From Neoscytalidium dimidiatum (lineage: Eukaryota; Ascomycota; Dothideomycetes; Botryosphaeriales; Botryosphaeriaceae): a stretch of DNA of 64,000 bases. Made by a program: the position numbers and the translations under genes. The stretch spans positions 2,542,001 through 2,606,000 of the forward strand of contig CM074697.1 in NCBI GenBank assembly GCA_037367355.1, in the 5' to 3' direction. Positions 11,589-23,752 of the stretch are shown piece by piece. The notes beneath the pieces were generated by a model, which saw nothing but the letters and a program-made list of their open reading frames with translations, ran no database searches and had not been told where the DNA came from. Every line of letters starts with the position of its first letter. The stretch's first letter is position 1.

Positions 11589-13380
11589 TCAAAGAGGCTG
11601 GAGGGCCTTCTCAGGTGCCGCCTGGCCAGATAAAACGGACTCGACTGTCAACTTCGTCTCCCCATCATACACGGCCAGCCTCTCCCTCGCTTCAGCCGCT
11701 TCCGTCTTCAACAGCTCTCTGATCTTCTCCGAGCGCGGAGTGAACCTGGCCTTGAAAGGCAAGGGCCTCATGTTCTCGCTGTCGTTGTAGGCGAAGATGT
11801 CCGGCTTCACCTCATCGCCCTGCAAGCCCGTCAGTTCGCAACGCCCGGTACGACAGCTCCACAGCGACTCACGTTCTCGTCCAGCCCGGGCTCGATCCTG
11901 AACGCCCACAGCAGCCGCGCCAGCGCCATGAACAGCGACTGCTCCGCCAGCGGCTGCCCGCTGCACTGCCGCCTGCCCCACCCGAACGCGTTGTGCCCGC
12001 GCCGGTTCGGGTACTCGGGGCGCGACGGGCCGCCGTCCAGGTACCGCTCCGGGCGGACGGCGTCCGGGTCGGGGAACTCGCGCGGGTGGCGGTGGATGGC
12101 CCAGACGTTGCAGGTGAGCTGCGTGCCGGCCGGGATGCGGTAGCCGCGGTAGACGTCGTCGCGGACGGGCGCGTGCGGGATGCCGCCGAGGATGGTGACG
12201 GTGCGCCAGCGCAGGATCTCCTTGACCAGCGCCTGCACGTACGGGAGGCGGGGCTCGTCGTCCCAGGTGGGCGAGCGGACGGCGTCGTCGTTGTTGTCGA
12301 CGCCGCCGACCACGCGGTCGAGCTCGGCTTGCGCTTTGGCCTGCACGTCTGGGAACGCGCACATGGCGAGGATGGCGGAGATGATGGAGGAGCTGGTGGT
12401 GTCGACGCCGCCGCCGACGAGGTTGCTGGTCAGCGCGGCGACCTCGACGTCGTCGAGGCTCTGCTCCTTCTGGACTTGGAGGAGGGTGCGCGAGAAGCTG
12501 GGGTTGGTCGAGGCGGAGGCTTCTTTGCTGAGGGCGTAGAAGTACTTCCACTGCGCTGAGGCGCCGGCCCTGATCATTGACGGGAGGCGGTAGAGCCAGG
12601 CGGGGAGCTTGGCGAGCATTTCGAGCGATTCGAGCAGGAGGTAGCCCGGGATGATCAGGTTGACGCCTTCCATGACCTCGAGTGCCTTCTGGGCCACGTA
12701 GTCGTTTTTGTGGGAGATGCGTCTGCCCCAGCCGATGATTGAGACGGTGGAGACGGAGTAGCGCTCAATCGACATGACGTAGTCGGAAGGGTCCTCCAGA
12801 AGGTCCAGGGTTAAGATCTTTGACTCGTCCGCTTGAAATGATCGGTAATTCCGAACGGCTTGGGTCCCGACGACCGAGTGCTGCGAGCATCAGATGGGTT
12901 GCAGAACGAAGAGGTGATACGGGAACATACCGTGAGCTTCCTGTGCAGCCTCCAGCGGTCACCATAGACCAAGGCTACCTGATTAGTGTCGGTCGCGTCA
13001 ATCAAATCCCCCATTGCGATGAGGTGCGGCCTCGACGAATAGATTTCTGCCCGCTTCTCAAACAAGTCCGAAGCAGTCCAGGCGTCGTTGAGGATGATGA
13101 CGGGTTTACTGCCAAGCCAGATGGTTATCATGGGATTGTTGTATCTCTGGCTCCATTCTTCGAATTTTATCCACGGTTTACGTGTCGGAATACGGTAGTG
13201 GTTCCCGATGATCGGTAACGGGAAAGGCCCGGGCGGAAGATGGCGACGCAAAAGTAGTACTTTGGTGTAGTTGACAGCGGTGATAACGATTCCCGCTAGA
13301 CCTGCCAAGGCAACAAGGCGAAGTAGGAGGCGGGGTAGCTCTGTATACAAGGAATCAGGCGTGTAATCCATTGTATTCAT
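11589..13380 (-). CDS. Cytochrome P450 monooxygenase, 562 aa
   Basis: ER-anchored heme-thiolate monooxygenase of the fungal group resembling O-methylsterigmatocystin oxidoreductase-like P450s; substrate unknown. Exons 13380-12931, 12880-11873 and 11819-11589 are joined by phase-0 introns of 50 and 53 nt (GTATGT, GTGAGT donors). Landmarks in order: an N-terminal hydrophobic anchor, the proline-rich hinge LPPGPFPLPIIGN, the I-helix GGGVDTTSS, the K-helix EILR, RPERYLDG, and the heme loop FGWGRRQCSG with its cysteine ligand. After the heme domain an extra ~75-residue tail makes it slightly long. The next gene upstream, in the same orientation, is the zinc-finger regulator, so co-regulation is possible but untested. 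Confidence 0.93.
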
Positions 13381-13734
13381 CGTCTTTTGAACTGCGCTAG
13401 GTGTAAGGATGCGGTTGAGGTGGAAGGGTACTTAGCCCACGGGATGCTTCCTCGTACCCATGAGCGCTTAAATAGCCATCATGCGAGCCACGTCTTTCCA
13501 CGCGATCTCTGGGGTAAGATGTGGGTGTTTCCCGCATATCCCGCATTCCCAGCTTATGCAAGCTGAGGGGCCCCACATCCTCACTGTGGGAGGACGCCTC
13601 TGCCAATGTGGGGCCCCCATACTTTCTCAGGAAGAAGAGTTAGCGACGAATTAGTCTCGAGTAATCCTGGACCCTTTACTCAATAGGAACCGACGCTACC
13701 GACACCTTAAGCAAGACAACCTTCAACCGGAAAG
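13381..13734. promoter_or_regulatory. P450 upstream region with a perfect inverted repeat
   Basis: The 354-bp gap between the P450 start and the regulator stop must hold the P450 promoter. It contains GGGGCCCCACAT (13567-13578) and its exact reverse complement ATGTGGGGCCCC (13606-13617), 27 bp apart. This could be a dimeric regulator site, a DNA or RNA hairpin, or the tip of a degraded element. Confidence 0.45.
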
Positions 13735-16663
13735 CTACCATATCTCCGCGTCGTCCGCGCTGCTGGGGCCCCTACTCAGAGCCTTCAGCACCTCCGCCAG
13801 CGACCTCGTCTTCCACTTCCCCAGGCCCTCCATCAGATACGCGAAATGCATCAAGCACCGCCGCGCCGCCAACCGCCCGCCCGTAATCACCGTCCCGTTC
13901 GCCGTGAACGCGCCTCCATCCCTGATGAATTTGACCGCCGCCGCTGCAGCACCGTCATCCGCGGCACCGACATCCTCAGCCGCCGTCCCTCCCCCCTCCA
14001 GCCCAACGTACCCGACCGCCCCGACACGCGCCCAATCCACCGCCGCCTCCAGAATCTCCACCACCTCCTCGCCCTCGCTCTCCCGCACGGCAGGCATCCC
14101 CAACACGTACAACCCCAGCACCAAGCTCGCCTCGAACAGCCACAGCCCGACGACCGCCCCGCCCACGTCGTCCGCGACGCGCCGGCCCTTCAGCAGCGCG
14201 AACGCCTGCGCCGCGTGCAGCGCCGCGCGGCGCGCGGGCGGGGTGGCGGCCCAGGCGGCGAGGGGCGCGAGCGCGCGCTGGGCGGCGGCGGGGCCGGCGC
14301 GGCCCGCGGCGAGGGAGAGGAGGGGCAGCGGCGCGAGCAGGTGCGTGTGGAGGGCGTGGTGGCGGAGGAGGGTGGGGAGGGGCAGCGTTTGCCGCGGCGG
14401 ATGGGCGGGTGGTGTGAGGGAGAGGAGGGCGGGGGCGAGGTGGGCGGAGGAGGGGTGGGAGAGGAAGGTTTGGTAGGGGGGATTGGGGTCGGGGTTGGTG
14501 GTGGTGGTGGTGGGAGAGAGGAGGCGGTGGTGGGCGGCTGTGATTTGGATGTCGAGGAGGAGGAGGAGGGAAGGGAGATTTTTAGGGTGTTGGAGGGCGG
14601 CCGAGGAGTCTGGGAGAGAGGTGAGGGTGAGGCGAGGAGTTTTGCTGGCTTGTTGGCTCTCGTAGCGTTTCTGCCAGGCCTGCGCTGAGGGGGCGGCGAA
14701 AAGAGCGTCGTCGGCCGGGCAGACGAGGGATGTGCTTTCAGGACGTGCAATCGGCGACTCGGAAAGGTAGGTCGAAAACCATACGTCTATCTCCAAGAGC
14801 CCGATGGTGAGTCTTGCACTGGTTAGCGTGGGTCGAAGGAATGGGTGGCTAGGGCTACTCTACCGTCGTGCACTCTCCAACCTACTCCATGCCTGCCATC
14901 TTGCTTCTGTATCCGTAACTATCTGCGAAAAATCGTCTTTTAAACCTTCCTCGGAGGTCGAGAAGAGCCCACGGGATCGTGCTACCTGCGATGGGTTACG
15001 GTCATGGTCGAACAAAAGGATTAGTATTACTAACTGACAGGGCGGTGACACATAGTGCATGTGTTTGGGCGACTCGACCCTCACACTGAAAAATTGTGTC
15101 AACTTTAGCTTTGATCCTTTTAGATGTAGAATTGTGCAGACTACCTCAAGCAATGCAGCAGCATTCAAAACAAGTAGAGCAGCTGCCAAAGATGGTAAAG
15201 GCGACTCTTTGTCGGAATTCGCGGAGGCGGGAGAAGTCAAGCTGACTGCAAGAACACATCTGAGAGTCTGAACACCGTCAGCTGAAGTATGGGAAGTTGT
15301 CCTAGCACGACCGGAGTACCTCAAAAGCTCTATCGAGGAAGTCCATATTGCTTCCATTGCGAAGGACAACAAGACCGACAAGACACATGGAGAGTAGTAA
15401 AGGAGCCGGCGCGGACTTCGTTGAGAACGAGGGCATATGTATGAAAGGGAGTGACGGATGGAAGTAAACAAAGTACTGCTCAAGAGCATATTCGAGGGTC
15501 TCCGCAGATGGAAATTCAACGGATGGCAATTCTACACCCGTGTTTTCGAAGAGATTTGTCCATGCCAGTGCATCGTGAAAGTTACTCGAAAGTCGTTCCC
15601 GGCAGTCTTCATCCACCTGTCGATAATGCACGGAGGGGACCTCTGAGCCAGGTAGCAGATCTATACTATATGCTGCCGATTGAGCGATCGATTTCCAAAC
15701 TGAATGGGCGTTGGGATCCGTCAGAGAGCGGACGTTCCATGCGTTGCGAACTTTGGTGAAACGGTCGATGGTTTCCTTAGAGGAGACAGACTCGCTGGAC
15801 CGAGATTCAGGGCTTTGACCCGTAGATATCCCGTCAAAAAGCCCCGAAATGTCTGCATTCCAGCCGAAGTTGAGGCTCTGCCAAGACGGAAGTGAATCAG
15901 GACCTGGAAAAAGCCACGGGTCGGTCTGTGTTGGACGGAGATCCGCATTTGCAGGATGACGGGATTGCAACCCACAAAAGGATGAGATATCTTGAGCCTG
16001 GTTGGAATCCCAAGAGTAAGCCTCACCGGAGATGCCTACTAGAGCCGACGTGGCTGAGGCCGGATCAGCCCGTGTGGAGGGAGAGAGTTCGAATTCATCG
16101 ATAGCGGACGTATCCCCGAACAGCTGCGGCGGAGAAACATTGATTGGTCCTGGAAGTAGCCCCTCTTCCGCCAGAGGTATCGTCTTTCTACTTTTGTAGG
16201 TAGTTGGAGATGGCCGCGGCGGAAACCCCGTAACTCTTGGTTCGGACATCACATGCACGCTCATATTTCCATCCTTATTCTTGCTGATGGAGCCGCTCCG
16301 GTGTCCCTTGATGTGGCGGTGAAGAACATCACTGTGGATCTCTCGATGAGTATGTGGCAAGACCAGAATGGACACGAGACGTACCTTCTGCCGAAGCTCT
16401 TGCCGCACTCTTTACATCGGAAAGGCTTTTCCCGGGTGTCTGCCCAAAATCAGCGATAAGTCACAAGGAAGGCATACCGCTACAAGCATACGAGAGCGTT
16501 CATGTCGTTTGAGGTGTTCGGCTTTGGTAAAGGTACGTGCGCATTGGCCGCATTGTTTGACAGGCATTGATTGGTATGTATCAAGGACTTTCGAGCGAAG
16601 AGACGATGGCCGAGGTTGCAAAATGTTGGATCGGAGCCACGGCGGAGGTCTGCTTCGGTTCAT
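13735..16663 (-). CDS. C2H2 zinc-finger / fungal_trans transcription factor, 870 aa
   Basis: Nuclear DNA-binding regulator; targets unknown. Seven exons close in frame (2613 nt): 16663-16492, 16439-16385, 16331-15320, 15267-15145, 15085-15035, 14985-14864, 14812-13735. Two C2H2 fingers near the N-terminus use C38, C41, H54, H58 and C66, C69, H82, H86; an intron falls inside the linker and another inside finger two. A long Ser/Pro-rich stretch follows. The fungal_trans middle homology region starts near EQYFVYFHPSLPFIHMPSF and includes the RSRGLFS and WQAWSRLESARR blocks that typify the family. The 3' exon is alanine- and proline-rich and was supported by continuity through IDVWFSTYLS. ATG 16663 gives 37 residues before finger one; ATG 16567 is a plausible alternative start. 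Several small exons make transcript confirmation desirable. Confidence 0.85.
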
Positions 16664-17394
16664 TGCGGGTGGCTGATGCGGAGTGCATGACGCGCGCCTC
16701 GTTCTACCCCACATTATTCGGGTAAGGCCAATTCCGGAGAAGAGGTACCGTCCCCGAGCGAAAAGCAAGCCCCAGCTGTGTTGTGTTGTTGCTGCAAAGT
16801 GATAACCCGTAAATGGATTTTTGCTGAAGATCTCATTGGCTCGTGGTTCATAGTAGTACCACAAATGTCGAACGTCATGAACGGGTTTGATAAACGCCAA
16901 TTAAACATTGAATTTTTAAGGCCATTTCTCTCTTCAATCCAGACCAAAGAGAGCTTCCGCCTTCTTATACTAATACGGCGAGCTTGAGCAGCTTACCAGT
17001 CGAACTCTAGTACGTTACGCATGGCTTTCCCGTCTCCGATATTTTGTCACTCCGCACAACATGTTGAACCAGTCGCCACAAAAGCTACCGACAAGAGATC
17101 CAAGTAGTGCTTCGCCAAGGGAATATGTGACATCTCGGCAAAGTCTTTCGGAATGGTCGCATCCATTGCCCATCTCCAGGTTTTGCGCACACCTCATTCA
17201 CAAAAGCACATTATTCATCAGAGAAATTGCGGGTACGGGAACGACGGACCGTACCGCAAATACCCGAAGCTTCAAACCAGAAATGGAACCTCGCATCCAA
17301 AGCAGTGCACAACGCATAGCGATAGCATACGAGGCGCTGGGAGCTATCGACAGCAAGAGGACGTGAAGAACAGCTGCGGCCGAGATGCCAAGAC
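16664..17394. other. Intergenic, divergent promoter region
   Basis: Lies between the minus-strand regulator and the doubtful plus-strand frame at 17395. Only short fortuitous frames are present. Confidence 0.45.
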
Positions 17395-18321
17395 ATGGAC
17401 CACGTCGTGAATATTTTTACCATGTTTCAAGGCTGGTTACACTATCGTTGGAAGCATCGTTGTTCCAAAACGAGAGGAAGACAGAAAGGTAGTGACTGCA
17501 CGCCTGCAGACTCGCACTGGATGTTTTCTTGGGACATGACGAGTCACAATCTTTCGATGATGCTGACAGCCATGGTATGGAGCGGAATTGCGATTCAGAA
17601 CCAGAATGTGTATCCGGCGGAGGGGGGTTGCATTACCCTTCTTGATGAGATCGGAGCCACAGTCAGTAGCGCGAAGGCTAATATGGAAGCAGTCTTGCTT
17701 CCTGTGGAAGTCCCATCCATGAGCATTGCCGGGCTCGATGGAGACTCTGAGGAGGAGCAGGGAGAGCCTCGAGCGCCAAGGATGCGATGGATAGAGGAGC
17801 GTTTATTCAAGTGCTTTCCAGTGGTTGCGGATTGGAGAGGCTTGACATTCGACAGGTGGAACGACCGAATGCGACAGATGAGGCCGGATATCTTCCAGGG
17901 AGTTGTGACGTTAAGAGCAACATCAGAACTTCACTATCTCGCACAATAAGGGTTCAGCTCACAGGTGGACAGCCTGGCCCAGCTGCTTGTTGGATGCGTG
18001 AATATGGAGGATTTGGGAGTTCGAGAAACGCGGGTTGTCGAGGACCGGTGGAGGCAGGTGTTTCAGCGTCTAGGCAAAACAGCGCAGCTGCGGCAGGTGA
18101 CCATGCCTGGCTGTCACGAGCGAAGGCCGGCGCGCATAACGAGCCATGCGGGTGTGGCAGCAGGAGTGCATACGACAGCACCGGGAAACAGGTCCGAGAC
18201 AAGACGGAATAGGATGTCGGGTATACACGGGGAAGAAAGTTTCAAAGGCCGCTCTCACGCCAGTTCGCGTGAGCGACGAGGCGAGAAGATAGATTCTGGA
18301 ATGGGAAAACACCGAAGGTAG
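17395..18321 (+). CDS. Doubtful F-box/LRR-like protein or relic
   Basis: An open frame of 184 codons (17395-17949) can be joined in phase to 17966-18321 through a candidate 63-nt intron (17903-17965, GTTGTG...CACAG). Segments such as NLSMMLTAMVWSGI and LAQLLVGCVNMEDLGVRETRV resemble the repeated hydrophobic strands in the C-terminal halves of fungal F-box proteins. No F-box itself is visible, and the donor is non-standard. It may be a 5'-truncated relic or a false prediction. Confidence 0.3.
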
Positions 18322-18448
18322 GGGAGGTCCGTGATGGTACAGAGTATCGTGTACGAGAGAGGCCGAGGGAAAGAGACGGAAAGGGCCGGAAAAGGCAGGA
18401 ATACGGGCCGACTAAATTTGGAAAGTGGAAATGAAGATTATTCGAAGA

Positions 18449-18960
18449 CTATACGAACTCCTTTTGCGCGGTGGGTTTCTGCTGGCCGTCGAGCGAGGGA
18501 TGCAGCTGGGACAGCTGGTAGGAGCTGCCTTCGTTGCGCAGGTACATATTAGGGTTTGCGTGGTAATTACTGGAGTCGCCGGGGCCGGTGCTCTGGCGGT
18601 TGTTGTTATTGGTCCGCGTTGGACCAACAGGGGCGCGAGGCGGGCTGGAGCCCTTCTTGCCGCGCTTCTGCGGCTCGTCTTCATCGAAGCCCAGGTCGCG
18701 GTACTTCTGGCGGGCCTTCTCCTCGGCGATGCGTTCGGCTGTGCGACGCTTGCGCATGATGATGTAGAAGACAATCCCGGCGGTCAGGAAGATGCTGGTT
18801 GCCGAGTGTTAGTGGTTTCGCGCTGCTGGCAGCCGGCGATGCTTGGCGCTGCTTGTCAGGCTTACACTGCGAAGATGGACACGGGCACGGCGGTCTTGAG
18901 CACGTCGCTGACGGGCTTCTCGCAGGCCGAGTTGTCGGGGTCCTTGTCGCAGTCGACCAT
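18449..18960 (-). CDS. Single-pass membrane protein, 146 aa
   Basis: Exons 18960-18866 and 18794-18449 join in frame (441 nt) across a 71-nt intron (GTAAGC...CCAG). A short acidic, cysteine-containing N-terminus (two Cys in the first ~15 residues) precedes one transmembrane helix, split by the intron (AVPVSIFAV / IFLTAGIVFYIIM). Then come a basic stop-transfer stretch RKRRTAERIAEEKARQKYR and a Ser/Asn/Pro-rich, probably cytosolic tail. It resembles small conserved ascomycete membrane proteins of unknown function. No enzymatic motif is present. Its layout (lumenal N-terminus, cytosolic tail) is inferred from the positive-inside rule. Confidence 0.78.
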
Positions 18961-21366
18961 GGCGGCGATGTTGATGCTGATGCTGATGTTGATGGGATTA
19001 GATTACTGCTGGGTAGGAATGCGGCGGGCAGGGGCGGCGACGGAGGCGGAGGCGGGCAGCGGTGATGATGGGCGGCGGGTGTGGGTCTTGGGAGGCCTGC
19101 TTGAAGACGCTTATTGCAGGAGGAGAAGAAGAAGAAGAAGAACAAGAAGAAAAGACTATGCTGCGCCTCGAGGGGTCTTGTCGGCGTTTTCACTTGTATG
19201 GCAGGCGCGCGGGCAGATCGTCTTTAATGAGACAGACGGGCTTTATTGTCGAGTTGGTCGCGAGGGAAATTGGAGGGGCGGCGACGGGCGGCCAATCAAT
19301 ACGAGCGCCCACATCCCGGCCGGGGCGCACCCACGCCGCCTTCCAACCAGGCGCTGCCGCCGCCCCCATCCCCGGCGCGCAATATTGAGAGCCCTGGCCT
19401 TGCACCGTGCCCGGCCCTGCCCTGCCCTGCCTGCTACCACGGCCTGCGACCACCTGTGACCACCCGTGACCACCTGCGCCCACCTGCGCCCATCTGCGCC
19501 GCCCTCGGCCCTGCCTTATCAGGCTCGTGTGCTCGTCCGGGCTCAGCCTCCCTCGTCCATCCCTGGTCCAAATCCCGGCAACCCCATCTTTCGCCCTCGT
19601 CGCATTGATTGTCTGCCACGCGGATCCGACGCGCTGCCCGTCATCAGGACCCCTTCCCCGCATCGAACCACGCCTGCCATTGCGCCCGCTGCCCACGAGC
19701 CTCAACGCCAAACCCTCCGAGCCATTTCCGCTGCTCACCGCTCGATCCAAGCGTTTGAGCCCGTTGCTGAAACCCTGCCTGAATTCACCCAGAAGCCACC
19801 GCCCTGAGCCTCCATTTACACACACATACACACACAGCTTCCGCCGCTGCTAGATTGACTTCCGAGCTCGCCGCAGCTCGTCCATCTAGCTCCAGGCCAA
19901 TGCCGCTTGAGTCACCCGGCCAGCTGCGAGACGTGCTGATTCGCCCTGTAAGATCGTCAACATAATGAAACTCAATTAATACCAGGCATGCTGCGTCCAC
20001 CGCTTACCGTGATGCCGACCCCCAGAGTATCATGGTGTTCCCGCGTCAGCAACCTCGTCCTTAGTGCACTTCCCGCGTCGATAAGCACAATGCGCACGCA
20101 GCCCGCATTATTATTTATCACTTGCACCCCGGCTGCTTCTCGCCTCGCTCTGCCGACCTGCGCCTCACCACCCTGCTATCTTCTCCCACTCTTGCGCACG
20201 TCTCGTCGCCTCTCCATGACTCCTTTCGCTCGGATGTATCGTCGCAGCCTGGCATGCGTCTTCGAGCGACAGACTTGTGGTCGCGAGGGGTTCGTCCATG
20301 TTGATGCATTCCGGGCGGCATCATTAGTGGCGCGCTGAAAGAGAATGTTGCCGTGAGCAGAATGAGGAATGACTCGAGCATGGCAGCCTCAGACCGCCGG
20401 AATAAGAAGTTGGGATCCATCGTGGCCGCCATCATCGCCATCCCCCTTCGTCCTTTATAGCTCCCATCCATCCAGACGGGTCCGGCGATTCCGTCGCTTT
20501 CACGATATGCGAATACGCGTACGCGGTACGGTCACATCTATTCCCACCACCACCACCATCGTCAACTACTATTTCCGTTCCGCGCTTCTCTTGTACGCCC
20601 GGAGATTGGTCTAGCGGCTATAGCGGAGATGTACATAGTAAGCGCTGCGCAAAGGCCGGAAATGAGTCCATATAATTGGCAGTACTGAGGCTTGCAGGGG
20701 GAGGATCATGCGATACGCGGGATCGCTCTGTTCCGAGGCTCGTCGGGTCACTGTTCCGCGACTCTTCTCAGCTCGCCCACAGCTTCGTTGCCGTATTCGG
20801 TTTCGCGACGTTGCTAAGCGGCGGCCAAACCGTGAGAATGCAGAATCCCTCGTTTCTTTCTTTAATCGAATACGCCCAGGCTGCCCGCTTATGGCGTTTC
20901 GTATTTCCTCGTCGAGCAATCACCTCCCGAGTCACATGCAGATGGAATATGTGGTTCTACATTCCTCGCGGATTCAAAACAACCAGCCAACCAAAACAAT
21001 ATTCCTCAATCTCCGTGCGCAGCTATGAAAGTAGCGTAGGTCATCTTCAAAAAGCAGAGGGAATCTCTATTTCCAGAATGATGACCAGTCTAATGAGCTG
21101 ATCAAAGCCAATTGGCAGAACAAAAACCTCAAAAGAGCCCACCACTTGGAAGAAAACAACTCGGTTCCGTTCGATAACGCTCAGGTCGCCGGATGCCGCT
21201 GCTCCATTCTCACCATGCTTCTCACTGCTTCTTTGACATGAAGCTTTCAATTCGGAGCTCTGTCTTTTATCTCTATGTGTTCAGCGGCGAGGAACTGGCG
21301 AACCGAAGAATATCGCGACTGCTGAAAACAAGCAATGCCGAATTCAGAGGCGCAAAATCACGCGGC
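18961..21366. other. 2.4-kb intergenic with short tandem repeats
   Basis: Promoter of the membrane protein plus ~2 kb without a credible gene. Long open frames on both strands at 19190-19850 follow from high GC and repetition. A pentamer run of CCCTG-type units sits near 19411-19431, next to the 10-nt minisatellite listed separately. From 20.4 to 21.3 kb I see nothing functional. Confidence 0.45.
19444..19500. repeat. 10-nt minisatellite
   Basis: About 5.7 imperfect head-to-tail copies of a CTGCGACCAC-like unit (variants CTGTGACCAC, CCGTGACCAC, CTGCGCCCAC). Confidence 0.75.
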
Positions 21367-21873
21367 CTAAATTTTCATCGGAATGTCCGCTTCGAGCACC
21401 TTGTCTCCAATTTTTGGAGGTTGCGATCTGATGAGGATGAAGAGTGCCCGTGCCCATTCGTCAGTGTCGTTATCCCATCTGTGCATTGTGGCTTGCTGCA
21501 CCACAACGTCGTTCTTCTTTAGCTCCGTCCTGGACCCATCGTCAAGCGTCATCGTAATCGTCCCCTCCATCACAAACATGTAGTCCAGCGTGAGGGTACG
21601 ATGGAAGACGCTCTTCGATCGTGGCGGAAGGCCGACTATCCGAAAAATAGCTCCGTCATTGGCGACTCCAGTGTTTGCCAGTCCCTTGTCTTCTGGGGAA
21701 TTGACGTCGGGAGGGAGCTCGGCGGTGGACCACACAGGAACGATTACTGGCCCGTGCGGGGCCTTCTTCCCAGGAATCAGATCGTCTCGAGTCACGATAG
21801 CGACTGCATCTTCATTGTGCCCAGTAACAACTCGGCGGATGGGGTGGTTGAAGTCCGCTTCGTTTGTGGACAT
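21367..21873 (-). CDS. Cupin-fold protein, 168 aa
   Basis: Single-exon gene; ATG 21873 opens with MSTNEADFNH. The second half holds a conserved cupin barrel: FHRTLTLDYMFVMEGTITM as the first metal-binding block and VVVQQATMHRWDN as the second, with histidines where a metal would be held. Small single-domain cupins of this kind occur in fungi beside detoxification and secondary-metabolite genes and may be isomerases, dioxygenases or carboxylate-processing enzymes; sequence alone cannot choose. It is followed upstream by a CMD-like gene in the same orientation (358 bp gap), then by a PDR transporter, suggesting a shared task. Confidence 0.85.
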   Translation of the reverse strand: MSTNEADFNHPIRRVVTGHNEDAVAIVTRDDLIPGKKAPHGPVIVPVWSTAELPPDVNSPEDKGLANTGVANDGAIFRIVGLPPRSKSVFHRTLTLDYMFVMEGTITMTLDDGSRTELKKNDVVVQQATMHRWDNDTDEWARALFILIRSQPPKIGDKVLEADIPMKI

Positions 21874-22230
21874 TTTCTCGCAGCTGGAGACCGTCAGCTG
21901 TCTCTTCCTGTGAAAAGCACAATACAACAGACTGTAAAATATATAAGAAGTTCGACTTCGTGAGTGTGTTTTTGGTTCTGGTTTTGGTTTTGCGTTTGAC
22001 GCGTCGCGCGATCTTTCCGTCAAGACGTAACTCCCGACAGGATTCTCGCACCTAAATTTCCCAATATTTATAGGCGTTATCACGTACTTCGCCGTATCAA
22101 AACTCTAGAATCACCATCAATGACTATCTCTAACGTTCCCACCGGAGTCAATTGCGCCGGACGAGTGGATGACGCCAAGATGGAACCCCAAATTCCGCCA
22201 CCTAGCAAGCCCGCCAAGGTTCGCTAGGGT
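21874..22230. other. Cupin promoter / CMD-like 3' region
   Basis: 357 bp between two co-oriented genes. No other feature recognised. Confidence 0.5.
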
Positions 22231-23100
22231 TCATTGTGGGGTTGAGTCCGCAAAATCTATCTCCGCTACGGGCGTGATTTCTCCGGTTTTGCAGTCATAT
22301 GCGCTGGCAATTGCCAACCCAATATCTTGGGCGAACTGCGCATCTTGTATTGTACCACCGTGTCGTACAATTCCCCGAGTATGCCAAAGAGCCTGGACCG
22401 GCGAATTCGAACAGATCAAAGCTGCGGCCATGCACATCTGCGTCTCAACCCTCGACAGAATGGCATCTTCACTGATCCACCATTCGTACAGCAGCTGCTG
22501 GGTCAGGCCTTGGCGGAAACGGTCAGCAAGGAAGACGCCATCCTGGGGAACAACACCTACTGAGGTCCGGATGGTACTTGAGATTCTTCTCTCGATTCGC
22601 CTGCGCGGCCTGTGGAGTCCAGATGATATCGAAATATTCTTTACCGCGTTCTTCCCGCTCCTTGGCGCCGACTCCCGACCGAGCCGCCTCCAGCCTGTGT
22701 TCTCATGATAAGCAAATGCTGCACCATTGACGGAGTACCACTTGTTACCGTGGTCCGTATGTATCGATCTGCTCATCTCTCAACGTATCGAACAGGGGCA
22801 TGAGGGCTTGAAGACATTTAGGGATGCCATAAAGTAGACCCGTCTTCAAGATCGCCTCCTTGAGCCGTCGCTGCACCAACTTCTCCGTTTCCAGCGGCAG
22901 GTCTTGGATGGTAAGGCGGTACAAATTTGGCGTCTCCGGACCCGCGCTAGCGGCCGCGAGAGCAGAAGCCTGCCTGGAGGTAAGCTTTTACCTGTCACTT
23001 TTGGTCGATCCCTTACTGCAACGATGTACCATCGTGCTCTCAGTATGTCAACTTCCTTCTCCTGGTCTCGGAACTTTTGCACGATTTCAGCCACGGGCAT
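22231..23100 (-). CDS. Carboxymuconolactone decarboxylase-like protein, 238 aa
   Basis: AhpD/CMD-fold protein. Exons 23100-23017, 22969-22749, 22694-22561 and 22508-22231 close in frame (717 nt). The third intron uses an AAG acceptor preceded by a good branch site (GCTGACC). The frame gives a CMD-like helical pattern: LLYGIPKCLQALMPLF in the middle and ETQMCMAAALICSNSPVQALWH followed by GIVRHGGTIQDAQFAQDIG near the end. The catalytic Cys-x-x-Cys of AhpD-type peroxidase reductases is not present, so a decarboxylase-like or non-redox role is more likely. It sits between a cupin and a PDR transporter on the same strand. The short donors and the AAG acceptor make the exon model only moderately secure. 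Confidence 0.75.
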
Positions 23101-23752
23101 GTTGCAGTGAATCCTCTTTTCCAAAGCCAGCGGGAATGCCGATAATAGATGAATGGATACGACGGCTGATGAAAAAGGCCGATCTTTTAAAATCCACTCT
23201 ATCCGAGGTGGGGAACGATTTAGAGTTCAAACGCTAAGCCGGCACTCCCGCTCAGGCATGAGCCGTTTCTCTTCGCACAAAACGAGATCTCAAGCTTTTC
23301 GCTGCAACACCGAGTGAAACTTAAAAGCACTTTCAAAAATTCACCTGTCTATTGCCTAAGAACTACTCCGTGGTTTCAAGTACAGAGACATTGCTGTGCA
23401 CACCTCCCCACCAGCGCCGTTACTTCGCTCTGTGTCTCACGTCATTGTACCCCGCTATAGGATCCCCGCACTACGTTTATCCGTCTACTGAACATATACA
23501 TAGCCTTCGCCGTGTCTACATCTGATGCGCAAACTTTCCGACGTTCCGAGGAAGCCTGCAAAGATGGAATACCTTGAGCACTATCGGCCGATATCGGCAT
23601 ATGTTCCTTTGCGAATGAGTGGACATCTCGAACTTCCCATTCAAATGTTTTGAATTTTTCCTGACTACACATCCCCCCATCTAATACCCTTAATAATGCC
23701 ACTATCTAGTACAATCATCGCTTTCCTCTATAGTGCAGAGTGCTCTCCTACT
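23101..23752. other. Intergenic, no gene recognised
   Basis: Contains the CMD-like promoter and the 3' region of the ABC transporter. Only fortuitous short frames. Confidence 0.5.

Noticed and set aside
11589..12551. 320-codon minus-strand frame and plus-strand frames overlapping the P450
   Set aside because: The Arg/Pro-rich section is the wrong frame of the P450 exon; only its last part coincides with the real third exon.
13846..14688. 280-codon plus-strand frame opposite the regulator 3' exon
   Set aside because: Glycine/arginine repeat-like translation of a GC-rich antisense strand.
19411..19500. Short repeats as a CRISPR array
   Set aside because: Head-to-tail 5- and 10-nt units without unique spacers, in a eukaryotic context.
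20594..20650. tRNA-like start (GGAGATTGGTCTAGCGG)
   Set aside because: Resembles an A box, but no cloverleaf, T-arm (GGTTCGANTCC) or matching acceptor stem follows.
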